A DNA stretch of 64,000 nt from Beroe forskalii (Eukaryota > Ctenophora > Nuda > Beroida > Beroidae), in the NCBI GenBank assembly GCA_011033025.1, contig WFMF01000119.1, positions 372,001 through 436,000 on the forward strand, written 5' to 3'. The notes under the pieces are model-generated. The model was not told the DNA's origin, did not search any database, and saw only the letters and a program-made list of their open reading frames with translations. The position numbers and the translations under genes were made by a program. This document shows, one piece after another, positions 11,165 to 23,701 of the stretch (its first letter is position 1; the number at the start of each line of letters is the position of its first letter).

Positions 11165-12240
11165 ATCATATATCATTCAAGATCTATAGACAATAGGGCG
11201 TGAGATAGCTATATACACCAAATGATACAAGAGATATCTTGTTCCAAATGATCTGAGATCTTGTTTTTACTTCTTTCAGAGGCTAGGGGCGAGACCGTCA
11301 AAAGTCATTTGAAACAGACGTTATATATCTAATTCTTTTAATTTAATTTATTTAAATTATTATCATCATCCCCCCGTTAAAATTGAGTATTGAAGCCGTT
11401 TTTAACTTTTACCTTGTTTATGTGTACTGTGATTGAAGGTTCAGTGAAACTGCTCACCACGGTTTCACCTGTATTTCTATTTTAAAATATCTGACAAGCT
11501 CAAATTTTTTACAAGTTATGTGTCCCGCGGTGTTTTAAAACGTTTATTTGTCAAATGGTCCCCGTTTTCTCTTCTTTAAAGCGTCTTTCAGGCAGCAGCT
11601 TATGTTTGTAGAATGGATCCATCAGGAATTGTTTTGATGGATGGGATTGCGCATTTAACTCTCTTTTTAGCTCACTGAATTGACAGTATTTGTACAGTTT
11701 ACAATGTCGATGGTTGAGAAGTATGCGATATATTTGCTTTTAATTCAGATCTTGTTGTTAACTTTGTTTACCCACTTCAGGAATGTTTGCGAAATCGGTG
11801 AACGATTCATCGAAACACAATTTAATTTTTACAGGTCGGCTGTGGGAGGGAGGAGACAGGAAAACGCTTCAAATTTACAAAAAATTAATCAGAATCAGAT
11901 CACATTTTACAGTTAATTTTACAGGAATTGAAAGCTTTATTTTTTCCGGGGGGTTTTTATGATTTTAGTAAAATTCTGTAATAATTTTAGTATCTTGTTG
12001 ACACTATCAACTCAAATTCACATGCCCCTAAAATCTAAATTATCCACAAAAGTGTTCATTTTTTCAATTTTATGCTCAAACTACTCAATCGAAAATACAT
12101 CTCCTATCGGAGCACTTAAAGAAAAAATGATCTGAAATTCAACGAAAATTTAACGAAACGACAGACACGTATAATCCACGCTCACACTTAAAGACGTCAC
12201 CATGACAACTCATGACGTCACGTGTATCTCTGATGACGTC
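11165..12240. other. Nucleolin 3' region, no gene seen
   Basis: AT-rich sequence downstream of the nucleolin stop, presumably including its 3' UTR. No canonical AATAAA was located with confidence. Several GACGTC motifs lie at 12190-12240. Confidence 0.4.
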
Positions 12241-12245
12241 ACCGA

Positions 12246-12373
12246 CTACTCCTCTTCATCTTCCTGGTCTCCAGCCCAGCCTCTCGTTCCTTGACGGTAT
12301 CCCTTGTACTGAGCCAGCTTGAAGTTGTCTCCAGCCCCTCTTTTCTCAAGGCTGCTTTCTTCATTGCTGCTCT
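12246..12373 (-). CDS. Possible terminal exon, acidic tail, unrecognised
   Basis: An acceptor-like TACCTCAG precedes an open stretch that encodes SSNEESSLEKRGAGDNFKLA, continues with a KGYRQGTRGWAGDQ segment and ends EDEEE-stop. The composition looks protein-like, but no family was recognised and partner exons are unresolved. A minus-strand candidate at about 12763-12835 (GRKFIVDSAAEGDG, donor GTGAGTAC) could belong to the same gene. On the plus strand a TATA-like TTTATAAAAG at 12544 precedes an ATG at 12604 with a GTGAGG donor after 12668, so strand assignment is open. Confidence 0.3.
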
Positions 12374-12420
12374 CTGAGGTATTGAGGGTGTTAGGAAAAG
12401 TTCTTTTTATTATTTTCAAT

Positions 12421-12660
12421 CGTTCACTGGTTACGTCAGCATTCATGTGACCAGTTCGACAAATATGTTCCGCGTCGATCAAATGGATTGATCATTCTTT
12501 AAAAATATTTAAATTTCGCGCTTAACCATCTTCAGCCTGATGTCTTTATAAAAGTGTATTCCTCCTGCGTTTTCATTTGTTAATAGAGTTTCCGACGCGT
12601 AACGATGAAGAGGCATATTCACGTGACCAGTTCGACAAATATTGTTGGATTGGCGACTTC
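12421..12660. repeat. Short direct duplication
   Basis: ACCAGTTCGACAAATAT occurs at about 12450 and 12624, each preceded by ATTCA(C/T)GTG. A second local duplication, TCACGCTGGGGTGAG, is at about 12760 and 12938. Both copies are in the same orientation. Confidence 0.6.
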
Positions 12661-13010
12661 AGCCAGCGGGTGAGGGTACATCAAGCAAATTCTTATTTTA
12701 TTTATGTTCCTCGTCCCATCAATCCCCAAATATCCCACCCCACCTATCACCCAGTACTCACGCTGGGGTGAGAACTGAGTTGTTGATGGGTTTCCCATCG
12801 CCCTCCGCAGCAGAGTCAACAATGAACTTCCTCCCCCTTCAGCTAAGAAGTATTAGTAATAGGCCATGCGATCTAAAACCACCAATCATCATTCATCACC
12901 AGGCCACAGCCCCAAACGATAAGATAACAATAAGTATTCACGCTGGGGTGAGTCGGGGCGAAGTCTGGCCTCTGCAGCCCCTCAACAACCCCGACCCCCC
13001 CAAGTTTTAA

Positions 13011-15814
13011 TTGACACGAGGAGACTAGAATCCTGGGCTACTAAGTTTTAATTGACACGGAGGAGAATTGTCCATTACAAAATTGTCAGTTTAATAATGC
13101 CAGTCAGATTATCAAATTATATTAGATAGCCCTGCAGCAGACTTATTATACTAATAGCTATTAAACGTAACTCATTGCTATGACAACGAGTTGGTAAGCC
13201 GTATTGTCATGGCGACATCTGCTGGCCCTAATCATTGCAAGCATGAGCAAGATTGGTAATTTGGTGGCAGAATCCTCAAAATGACACGGAAATTCGGCAA
13301 ATTACGTGGAAATCGGATCATCTTCCCACTTCCCCCTGATTTTTAGTCATTTTAATATCATAATATTTTGTGACTGCCATAATTGTCCAAGCATCTAATT
13401 CTGGGGTTGCCTGGCTTTCGACTTGAAGTTTAGTTTAAGCATGAAGTCAATTGACATGAGTTGATATGGTATGATTCCGATGATATCCGACATAAAATGT
13501 GGAAAATTAAAATAATTCCAGCGAAATAATCCTGTAAAATTAGGATATCTACCTCTGATCCAACCTCCCAAAACAGTGACGCTTACTCCATGAGGATATG
13601 AACAGAAATAACCTCCCGTAAAATATGCCGCGTTTTTATTGGTGCCTCCACAATACCCATCTGACGCCCAGACCAATGATTTTCAGTATATATATCCAAG
13701 GTCTCCTGATTCCTCCCTAGATGTCACGTGACACTGGTTTTGGTGCAAATATATCAATAATTTCCCCAAATTTTGGGCAGGCACGCCCCCTCAAGTTTTT
13801 CCTGACAAAGAAAGTAGAGGCCACCCTTGGTGAGAGTTTAGGTCTTTCGCCGGAGGGGGTCAGGTTTTTGCGCGACGCTTTGTCTAGGTGCTAGGTCTAG
13901 AACTACTTCAGGGAATTTAGACTGTTTATATTGGGTCCTTGGATTGTTTACTGTCTATGATAAAATCTGTGCAATTGTGGTTAAGATGGGCAATTATTTG
14001 TCCTCTGTATGTGATAAAACGACCATTGTTCAGCATGTAATAATAAAGCATAAAAGAGCCTCTTATGGCAGGTATGAAAGCCTCAAAGTTGGTGTCATTA
14101 TACGTGGTTTGGGATTTTAAATGCATAATTCATCTTGGAATAATTAAGTTGCCTCAGAATTTTAGATAAAATCCTAGATTAACGAATTCGATTTTTTACT
14201 TAAACAGGATTTCAAATTTCAACGACAATGTTGGGAACCAATCAATGAAATTTATCCCCTTAAAAATGAATTTCATGAGGCTGAAAGAACTGTAAATTGT
14301 AAAACAGACACAAAATAAATTTTAAAATGACAAAATAAATATAAAACGTCCTCAAGAATCAAGATATTGTATAAATTCGAATTAATAAATTCTAGATTTC
14401 CTAATCAATCTCCATTTATATTTTGAGGTGCGTGCCAATTAGGTTCCAAAATTACAATTCATAATTTGGATCAATAACCAGGCTCCACCCCTCAACAACC
14501 CAGATTAATACTTCCGAGGTGATTTCCGGAGTTTAAAATCCAATTTAAATTAAAACAGATCCCGTCTAGCTAAAACAGAATACCTAGCCCACAACAGGAA
14601 ATATAATCTAACTCGTATAATTCTTGTATTTTCTTTTCAGCTCAATTTAAGCAGATGATTTGAATAAACTGGGGGATTAAAACCGTTCAATCCTTGAGCA
14701 TGAAAAATAGTCATTGCAACGTCATCAATTTTACACTTTGAGTTATGATAATGACGACTTCATCTGTGCGTACTGTGGGTTTAATCCAGCCATTGGGCAG
14801 TTGGGCACCCTATCCTTTACAATCGTCGTAAGGAGCTATTATTCGATTATCAAACCACCAAACTTATATAATGAAGTCATTTCCCAACTCAAATAATTAC
14901 CCTTGGATTTCACTGGGTCATTCCCCTTCAAGTAGTTGTCACCCCCGGAAAATGGGCGGTTTCGGGTCCTCAATTCACCCTTTTAAGTCATCACAGTGAC
15001 AAAATCCTCAGTGCTTATTTTCTTGATTCACACACTTCCCACAAGCATTTCACGCTGGTTATTATTATATTGTTTTAAAACCAAAAGTTAGATTATTTTA
15101 AATGTTAACCATTAATTAACTAATTGCCCCAGCCCGGTCTAACTGTGGCTCTGGATAGACTCACAGAATAGACTGACAGATCGTAGCTGGATACGAATGT
15201 TAATTTCACTCAGCATTCAATCACGACTCTCTTTTATGTACACGATTATATTTTGGTATTTGATCACCTCGCCAAATTGACTGTTAACCCTACCCCCTAA
15301 ACTTTAAATTTTAGCCCTTCGCTTTCATCCCTCTTAAATTTTTTCCTCGTTCCACCCCACCGATATTTTTATCAAAGCGTGGCAAGGAGAGCTTTTAGGG
15401 GGTGTATGATAATAATGAACTATAATCCTGGTGAGGCAATATATATCAGCACAAAACCAAGAAAATCTCGTAATGGCTATTTAGCATTGAGCCTCTTTAT
15501 CAAACCCCTGCCCTGCGTAATGGCTTGCTCTTATTGTGTTAATTGCGTCGGTAATAAAATAAGCGTTATACGGAGCCATCTAGCGAGATAGATTTTTGTT
15601 TAATCGAGGCAATCCAATAGTGAGCATCCAGAAGCAAATCGATTACTAGATCTAAAAATGATGATCAGGCGCGGTTTTAAAGGTTTTATGAATAATATTC
15701 ACTGAGGTTTTTAAACATAAATCTGGGATACTTTAAAAAGAATTTCAGACTGGCTCAAATGGGTGGGGTTTGTTTGATTATTTTTTGAGATATAGTATGC
15801 GACATTACAAGTGT
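13011..15814. other. No gene recognised
   Basis: AT-rich sequence with only short open frames lacking family resemblance. No clear repeat structure was found apart from isolated homopolymers. Confidence 0.4.
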
Positions 15815-15917
15815 GAACGGATTTTGGGAAAGAACCCTTCATTCAATATTGCAATTGACTCTTAGTTTTAGGGTCAATTCAAATATTGAATCAAGGGTTA
15901 TTTCCCAAATCCGGTTC
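15815..15917. mobile_element. ~100-bp hairpin element
   Basis: Left arm TTGGGAAAGAACCCTTCATT and onward pairs with the right arm ending in ATAACCCTTGATTC-type sequence read in reverse; arms are about 41 bp with few mismatches and a loop of about 14 nt. This is typical of a small foldback MITE or an unusually long hairpin. Confidence 0.7.
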
Positions 15918-16451
15918 ATAATATTGACGTTTTGTCTGTTTGGAAATTATTAAAAGCAACGAATTTATGAATGAATATTGAATAACGCACCGCGTAGGCG
16001 ACGGCATTTTTTTTTGCAATTGCAGTGTGTGACGACGTGCGAATATATAATAAATTTTAAAATGAAATTATTTTGCTACGTCAGGTGCTGAACCGAGTAA
16101 GAATTCGGAGCGTAGTTTGGACCTTTGGTCAGTGCTTGGACAGTAACTAAGGGACAATAACTAAAGGAAGTCAGAATCATACACTATTGTCCGGCCTGCA
16201 TTTTATACTGCGCTTCAGCAACTCACTACACGCACCTCACCGAATTTCCCTCACTGGATTACCTACTTTTAACTACTTTACCCAAAATATCCCACCAAAA
16301 TGTGCCAAGAACCAAAACAACCTTCTTTTAACTACGCTATTACCAAAACAACTTTTGAATCACCTACTTTTAAACTACACTATCCAAAATATCTTACCAA
16401 AATATTATGCTAACCTAAACAACTTCTGCTACGATCTCCTAAGATAAAGAA

Positions 16452-17296
16452 GTGCGCGGTACGCGCTTCTCCTTGAAGTGCGCGGCGCGCGCTTCTCCTT
16501 GGAAGTGCGTGGCGCGCGCTTCTCCTTGGAAGTGCGCGGCGCGCGCTTCTCCTTGGAAGGTCGTGGCGCGCGCATCTCCTTGGAAGCGCGTGGCGCGCGC
16601 TTCTCCTTGGAAGTGCGTGGCGCGCGCTTCTCCTTGGAAGTGCGTGGCGCGCGCTTCTCCTTGGAAGTGCGTGGCGCGCGCTTCTCCTTGGAAGTGCGTG
16701 GCGCGCGCTTCTCCTTGGAAGTGCGTGGCGCGCGCTTCTCCTTGGAAGTGCGTGGCGCGCGCTTCACCTTGGAAGTGCGTGGCGCGCGCATCTCCTTGGA
16801 AGTGCGTGGCGCGCGCTTCTCCTTGAAAGTGCGTGGGGCGCGCTTCTCCTTGAAAGTGCGTGGCGCGCGCTTCTCCTTGGAAGTGCGTGGCGCGCGCTTC
16901 TCCTTGGAAGTGCGCGGCGCCGCGCGCGCTTCTCCTAGGAAGTGCGCGGCGCGCGCTTCTACTTGGAAGTGCGCGGCACGCGCTTTTCCTTGGAAGTGCG
17001 CGGCGCGCGCTTTTTGGAAGTGCGCGGCACGCGCTTCTCCTTGGAAGTGCGCGGCGCGCGCTTCTCCTTGGAGGTGCGTGGCGCGCGCTTCTCCTTAGAA
17101 GTGCGTGGCGCGCGCTTCTCCTTGGAAGAGCGTGGCGCGCGCTTCTCCTTGGAAGAGCGTGGCGCGCTTCTTGGAAGTGCGTGGCGCGCGCTTCTCTTTG
17201 GAAGTGCGCGGCGCGCTTCTCTTTGGAAGTGCGCGCCGCACACTTTTCCTTGGTTGGAAGTGCGGCGCGCGCTTCTCCTTGGAAGTGCGCGGCGCG
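16452..17296. repeat. 27-bp GC-rich satellite array
   Basis: About 31 units of GAAGTGCG(T/C)GGCGCGCGC followed by TTCTCCTTG. Since 27 is divisible by three, long frames are open on both strands (9-residue repeats such as ARATHFQGE), an artefact of composition. The array resumes after the TIR element at 23423, so the element appears to have inserted into it. Confidence 0.92.
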
Positions 17297-18063
17297 CCCA
17301 GCGAACACTGTGCACTCGTTGAGGCGATTTTTGCGCTACTCGGCGCCAAACCAACATAAGGCAAATTATATACCGTTGGAAAGGTCTTGTTCCCCCTAAC
17401 ACAGCGCAACTATTTTCAAGTGAATCCGATGTTTCTATCAGAAGTTATGGCCGATTTGCTGATTTTCTCAAAAATCGCGCCGCGCACGACCTAAATATTG
17501 TGTCGAGCTGAAATAACTTTGCAAACCTTATTTTACGGAACGCTCTGATTGGTCAGAACGATGTGTCACGTGACTATCACGTGATCTTGACTAAGATGGC
17601 CTTCTGCGGATCACGTGATCAGAACACCGCAGCATTTTGGAGTTTCAATTTTTGGACAGGAGTGAGTTTAGGCTCATTATTGATCGGCGTGACAAACTGG
17701 CATTAATATAGCTGCTGTCTGTATTTATGGAGGAAAATCCAAAGCATTGAAGCTTTGATCGAATTGACAAGAATCAAACTCTGATGTTAAAAATATTATT
17801 CATTAGTTTTCGTGACAACAAAATGATCAATAACTGATCCCCTTTAAACGCAACAAGGTGAAATTTTGCTTAACGGCTAGCCAAAAAATTAATATTGAAA
17901 GCCAAAATAGATGTTTTCATGGCTTTTCAAAAAAAAGCATGCAAAACGCCCACATTTTCATTGAATCATTGTCCCATGTTATCGAGAAAAACATTGAATA
18001 TTTGAATAAAAAGAACACGCCCGGTAAGTGTCGGTCGAGGTCGGCCAACTTTAACCGTTTAAC

Positions 18064-18087
18064 AAACCAGCCGCATGTGGCTGGTTT
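18064..18087. other. Conserved stem-loop before the 40-bp satellite
   Basis: AAACCAGCC and GGCTGGTTT form a 9-bp stem around GCATGT. The same structure is at 47485-47508 in copy 2, in both cases just upstream of the satellite. Its role is unknown; a replication or transcription signal of the element is possible. Confidence 0.6.
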
Positions 18088-18129
18088 TTGTATGGATGTT
18101 CAAATAGTCAAATCTGTTGCTAATTTCAG

Positions 18130-19157
18130 TGACTCGGCAGTGGTGTCAGGCACATCAGCCTGGCGTCATGGAGTTGGCAGTGGTGTCAGGCACATCAGCC
18201 TGGCGTTATGGAGTTGGCAGTGGTGTCAGGCACATCAGCCTGGCGTCATGGACTTAGCAGTGGTGTCAGGCACATCAGCCTGGAGTCATGGACTTGGCAG
18301 TGGTGTCAGGCACATCAGCCTAGCGTCATGGAGTTGGCAGTGGTGTCAGGCACATCAGCCTGGCGTCATGGAGTTGGCAGTGGTGTCAGGCACATCAGCC
18401 TGGCGTCATGGACTTGGCAGTGGTGTCGGGCACATCAGCCTGGCGTCATGGACTTGGCAGTGGTGTCAGGCACATCAGCCTGGCGTCATGGAGTTGGCAG
18501 TGGTGTCAGGCACATCAGCCTGGCGTCATGGAGTTGGCAGTGGTGTCAGGCACATCAGCCTGGCGTCATGGACTTGGCAGTGGTGTCAGGCACATCAGCC
18601 TAGCGTCATGGAGTTGGCAGTGGTTTCAGGCACATCAGCCTGACCTCATGGACTCGGCAGTGGTGTCAGGCACATCAGCCTGGCGTCATGGAGTTGGCAG
18701 TGGTGTCAGGCACATCAGCCTGGCGTCATGGACTTGGCAGTGGTGTCAGGCACATCAGCCTAGCGTCATGGAGTTGGCAGTGGTGTCAGGCACATCAGCC
18801 TGGCGTCATGGAGTTGGCAGTGGTGTCAGGCACATCAGCCTGGCGTCATGGACTTGGCAGTGGTGTCAGGCACATCAGCCTGGCGTCATGGAGTTGGCAG
18901 TGGTGTCAGGCACATCAGCCTGGCGTCATGGACTTGGCAGTGGTGTCAGGCACATCAGCCTGGCGTCATGGAATTGGAGTTGGCAGTGGTGTCAGGCACA
19001 TCAGCCTGGCGTCATGGACTTAGCAGTGGTGTCAGGCACATCAGCCTGGCGTCATGGACTTGGCAGTGGTGTCAGGCACATCAGCCTGGCGTCATGGAGT
19101 TGGCAGTGGTGTCAGGCACATCAGCCTGGCGTTATGGACTTGGCAGTGGTGACAGGG
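18130..19157 (+). repeat. 40-bp satellite, ~26 units
   Basis: Unit TGGCGTCATGGAGTTGGCAG plus TGGTGTCAGGCACATCAGCC with point variants (gag/gac). Most units are exactly 40 bp. All three forward frames lack stops and read the same 40-residue cycle, containing SGTSAWRHG, RHISLAS and QWCQAHQPGVM. Confidence 0.95.
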
Positions 19158-20299
19158 ACTCCACACGAGCATTAACGGCACTCAGACCTGGAACATACCG
19201 CACCGTTATCACTTGAATTCGGATTTGAGGTGTTAAAAGTTTAGGAAATAACTGGATGACGTATTGGATAGGGAATCGGGGTAGAACGCATTGAAATTAT
19301 AGTTCCTTATGATGACTTATTAGCTACTTATGCAATGAAGGGAGAGGATCAAGGTAAAAAGGAGAAAATAAAATGGCCTGGGCGCATTCGTTTAAGCGCG
19401 CTGTGATTCGCGATTTTGAAATATTTAGCCGAGGACTTAATATCAAATCATCATTGCATAATGCTCACGTAAAATGACCAAAAAGTCAGATGAGAATGTT
19501 TAGTTCCACCTTTATACACATCCTAACAATTTAATTTAGGTACCAACCTCTAGCTCAATATCATGCCTTTGTCATAATCAGCATGCAGGAGATCCAGGCT
19601 GCAGCATCATCTGCAATGGGGATCAGCGTCGGACAGTCAGATCATGGTGCCAGACTCGGTTTCCTGAAATTGTTCAAACACGTTTTATTTTGCCACGATG
19701 CTTAGCTTCCGTGAGATCTTCAAAACAGTATAAATTATCTTTATATTGATCAGCAACCCCAGTCAGTAACCCCAGTTAAGAAAGGGCGACATTTGTAAGT
19801 CATTTTAGTTTCATGAAAAGATTCCTGTAAAACGTAGTGGGTACATGCAGCCCAATGTCTTATCTACAAAGGTGTATGGGTATACTACAAACATAACAAA
19901 ATACTACATATCGTATATATCGCGTACTTCTGCTCTTATGTACCTGGGTACCTACCAACGTTGTAGGTATATCGTTTGGTTGGGTACTGATCCCATAAAA
20001 ACCGGTCAGCGGAGTGAAAAATCGCCGGTAGGTAGAGATCTCCATCTTCACGAGATTAACGTAGAGGTTCATAACTACTCCTCAACAATTCAACAAATCA
20101 TTTATAAGTTTATAGTCTCATCATTGCTATTGCGACGATTCTAGGAAAATATACGAGAAAATAGAGATAATTGCAAAACGGTTGAACCTGGCCGAGATCG
20201 TACTGAAAATCACACCAAGTGAACCAGGCCCTTCATGACACAAACTATAATGTGTATGAGTTTACTGAAATGCCGCTGCATCTGAGCAGCTGCAGTTTT

Positions 20300-20325
20300 G
20301 GCGGGAATGCAGCTGCATTCCCGCC
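20300..20325. other. Perfect 26-bp palindrome in TIR element copy 1
   Basis: GGCGGGAATGCAG is followed immediately by its reverse complement. The copy 2 counterpart near 51936-51962 is broken by mismatches. Confidence 0.85.
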
Positions 20326-21359
20326 ATTCATGCAATTTTCAGTAAACGACCATTAAAAGGTCAATTAGCTATTTGGTCACTCGCAAGTAATTCCAGCTTG
20401 GTCTACCCTATTAAGAAAAAGTTCTGGTTTTGGCCAAAAAGTGGCAATTTTTATGTGCAATCATTGTTGTTCCCGTATACCCACCAACGTAATTTTTGCA
20501 CTGTGGCTTGCAAAGTTATTTACGTAAGAAATAACGACATATGATGCGTAATGCGCGGCGTTCCAATGAGCCCGCATTGCGTGTTTTGCTCGACAGCAAA
20601 ATGAGCCTTAAAAATTTCGAACTTTTTCTTGACGTTATTTTGTTTAACTCATTGAGCTGATCATTTTGGTACCAAATTTATGGTAATTTGTTTACTTTTT
20701 TTAATTTCGCGACGCTGGTCTTTGCTCCTTACTTGATCACGATGAGCGACGTGCCCTTTGCGTAGCACAATTATGGCCAGGACAAATTTTTATATGAGTG
20801 GACCAGTGAACTATCTTATTCTATTCAAAAGCGTCTGAATTGATGGCTATGGCTATTTTGGATCAGATTTATGCCAATTTGATAATCAAGAGTCAAAAGT
20901 TATTGATTTTTGGTTGATGTTCCTTTGCGCGCGCGTCGAAAATCGGACCACGCCACGGCCACATGCAGATTCATTCATATGAAAATTGAAAAGGGCTGCC
21001 ATTGATTTCAGTTGGGCATGGCACTCGACTACTCGAGTTCCTGCCGTGATGCAGTCAAACTAAAAATAAAATTGAATATAAAATAATCGCACATATTTCA
21101 ATAAAATCTGGCAAAATACGTTAGCGTCGCTAAAATCATCAATTCAAGGCTCAAACGCGCGCACATAACTTTGCGACGTTACGAACCAGGCCAGTAGCCA
21201 CCTGCCACGTATGTTCTTCTCTCCCTTCGTTGTAGCTCTGTGGAATTAAATTCATTTCTGTCGTTTTGCGTTTATTTATGTTACGCCATCAGCTGTGAGC
21301 TGTTGTACGTTTCGATGATGAATTCGGGAATTCCACGATTATAGTGAGCTAAGATCTAA

Positions 21360-22960
21360 TGAAGTACGATCTATAAATGAATAATGATCTATGTTCTACG
21401 ATCTACTTCTAGTGAGCTGCGACCTAAGGAGCTACGATCTATTGAGCTACGATCTATTGAGCTACGATCTTCTGAGCTATACGATCTACTGAGCTACGAT
21501 TTATTGAATTACGATAAGACGATAGATTGAGCTACAATCTAACGGGCTACGATCCAATGAGCTACGGGAGCCGGACAATGAGCTACGGGAGCCGGACATT
21601 TGATCTCCAGACAGTCCATCTGCGGCACTTCATCTCCACATACGACATTTCATCTCTAAATTTAGGCCACTGTAAATTGATAGTGGGCTCTATTCGAGTA
21701 CGACGTTTCATCACAAAGGGTACGAGATTTGATCTCAAGGTACGACATTTGATCTCGAAGTATAACAACCTACTCCAGGCTATCTAACGGGCTACGATCC
21801 AATGAGCTACGGGAGCCGGACAATGAGCTACGGGAGCCGGACATTTGATCTCCAGACAGTCCATCTGCGGCACTTCATCTCCACATACGACATTTCATCT
21901 CTAAATTTAGGCCACTGTAAATTGATAGTGGGCTCTATTCGAGTACGACGTTTCATCACAAAGGGTACGAGATTTGATCTCAAGGTACGACATTTGATCT
22001 CGAAGTATAACAACCTACTCCAGGCTGCGACGTTTGATCCCAAGGTACGACGTTTGATCTCAGGGTACGACATTTGATCTCAGGGTACGACATTTGATCT
22101 CAGGGTGCGACATTTGATCTCTAAGTAGAGAAATTGATTCCAGGCTGCGACGTTTGATCCCAGGGTATGACGTTTGATCTCAGGGTACGACGTTTGATCT
22201 CAGGTACGACATTTGATCTCGGGGTGCTACATTTGATCTGATCTGAGTATAGAAAGTGATTCCAGGCTCTATGTTCCACGATTTAGTGAGCTACGAATTA
22301 GTACTATCTACTGATCTACGATCTATTGATCTGCGATATGAATTAAGCTAGGACCTACTGAGCTACGATCTACTGAGCTATGACTTATTGAATTACGATC
22401 CATTGAGCTATTATCGACGATCTATTGAACTACGATGCATTGAGCAACGATCTAACGGGCTACGATCCACTGTTCTACGATCTATTTACTTTTGGCTACA
22501 TCTATTGATCTATGTTCCACGATCTAGTGATGTACGATCTTTTTACCAACGATGTAATGATCTATGTTCCACGATCTATTGACTTTGAGCTATGATCTAC
22601 TAAGCTACGCTATGATCTATGCTATGTTCCACGATCTAGTGAGCTACAATCTAGTGAGTCATGATCTAGTGAGCTTCGATCTAATGAACTACGATCTATG
22701 TTCCACGATCTATTGCTCTATTGATCTATGTTCCACGATCTAGTGAGCTACGATCTAATGAGCTACCATCTTATGATCTATGTTCCAAGATCTATTGAGC
22801 TACGATCTACTGAGCTACGATTTAGTGAGCAACGATTTATTGATCTATGTTCCACGATCCTGTTCCAAGATCTATTATCTAAATCCAGTTCTACGATCCT
22901 GTTCCACGATCCTGTTCCGGTTCCATGATCTTACTTGTTGTAGTGAGCTACGATATGTTT
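21360..22960. repeat. 15-bp GAGCTACGATCTATT and 19-bp ACATTTGATCTC repeat fields
   Basis: Two interleaved families: 15-bp units of GAGCTACGATCTA(T/C)T type (21360-21540 and 22260-22960) and ~19-bp units of TACGACATTTGATCTCAGG type (21600-22250). Open frames here read LRS/SYDL repeats and are not genes. Confidence 0.9.
21539..22028. repeat. 245-bp tandem duplication
   Basis: 21539-21783 and 21784-22028 are virtually identical. Copy 2 of the element has this block once (from about 53112), so the duplication is private to copy 1. Confidence 0.9.
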
Positions 22961-23422
22961 CGATCTATGTTCCGCGATCTAGTTAGCTATGTTCTAAGAT
23001 CTAAATCCAGTTCCACGATCCTGTTCCAAGATCTAAATCCAGTTTTTTAAAATTTTGATTTGAATTGCGATGCATTTGCGTTATATTATGTCCATAATAT
23101 ACATACTTGCCGGACGTAGCTAGTGAAACGTTGCCCGGCCCCCTTCGCGGGGGCGAATAAATACAAAATAAACAGCTGTTCCGACATTCCATATTTGATT
23201 TGTGTTGATAGCTTCATCAGATCATCAGTTTTTCGATATATCATTATCAATCAAAATATGAATCGATGTAAAGCGCGCACGCGCATAGTGCGCGGCTCAT
23301 ATAAATGATAACGTACATAATCTCCAATTAATTGAGCCTTTCTTGAGCGTTACTTGACGTAACGCGCGAATGACATTTTCATGTACGCCGCGCACCCCAA
23401 CGAGTGCACAGTGTTCGCTGGG

Positions 23423-23701
23423 CGTGCTTCTCCTTGGAAGTGCGTGGCGCGCGCTTCTCTTTGGAAGTGATCAAAGTGCTTACCCTAACCAGGTCCCTGG
23501 TTACGCGCCTGGTTAGGGGAATAAAAGTGCGTCGCGCGCGCTCCTCTTGCTAAACACGTATATCCCCGTAAGCATTGCGCGGCGCGCTTCCTCAGAACAG
23601 GGAAGCGTCGCGCGCGTATACACACCTATGCGGGCTTAGGAAGCGTTCCTCCTTGGAGGTGCGCGGTGCCTACTTGTCCCCCTGCGCTTGCTAAACACTT
23701 A
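23423..23701. repeat. Degenerate GC-rich satellite right of element copy 1
   Basis: One clean 27-bp unit, then decayed relatives (GCGCGCTTCCT and similar). Contains CCCTAACCAGG at 23483 and CCTGGTTAGGG at 23508, an inverted pair, and GCTAAACAC followed by (G/T)TATA twice. Confidence 0.65.

Larger units (their letters stand above)
17297..23422. mobile_element. 6.1-kb TIR element, copy 1 (satellite mosaic)
   Basis: Begins CCCAGCGAACACTGTGCACT at 17297 and ends with its inverse at 23422; the perfect TIR is 25 bp. Order of parts: ~760 bp of complex sequence with CACGTGA motifs; stem-loop at 18064-18087; 40-bp satellite to 19157; ~2.1 kb complex sequence; 15-bp and 19-bp repeat fields to about 22960; ~460 bp leading to the right TIR. 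Flanks are 27-bp satellite on both sides, rejoining with a possible 2-bp CG duplication. No transposase or other enzyme was recognised, so mobilisation in trans is inferred. Confidence 0.8.

Noticed and set aside
13395..13676. Minus-strand frame with HGVSVTVLGGWIRGRYPNFTG
   Set aside because: Some protein-like character, but no family match, no splice context and an isolated position in AT-rich sequence.
16429..17409. Long open frames on both strands (up to about 290 codons) in the 27-bp array
   Set aside because: Unit length is a multiple of three and has no stops, so open frames follow automatically; no start context, introns or family resemblance.
18130..19157. CRISPR array, because of regular 40-bp periodicity
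   Set aside because: Whole units repeat without unique spacers, the context is animal DNA, and there are no cas genes.
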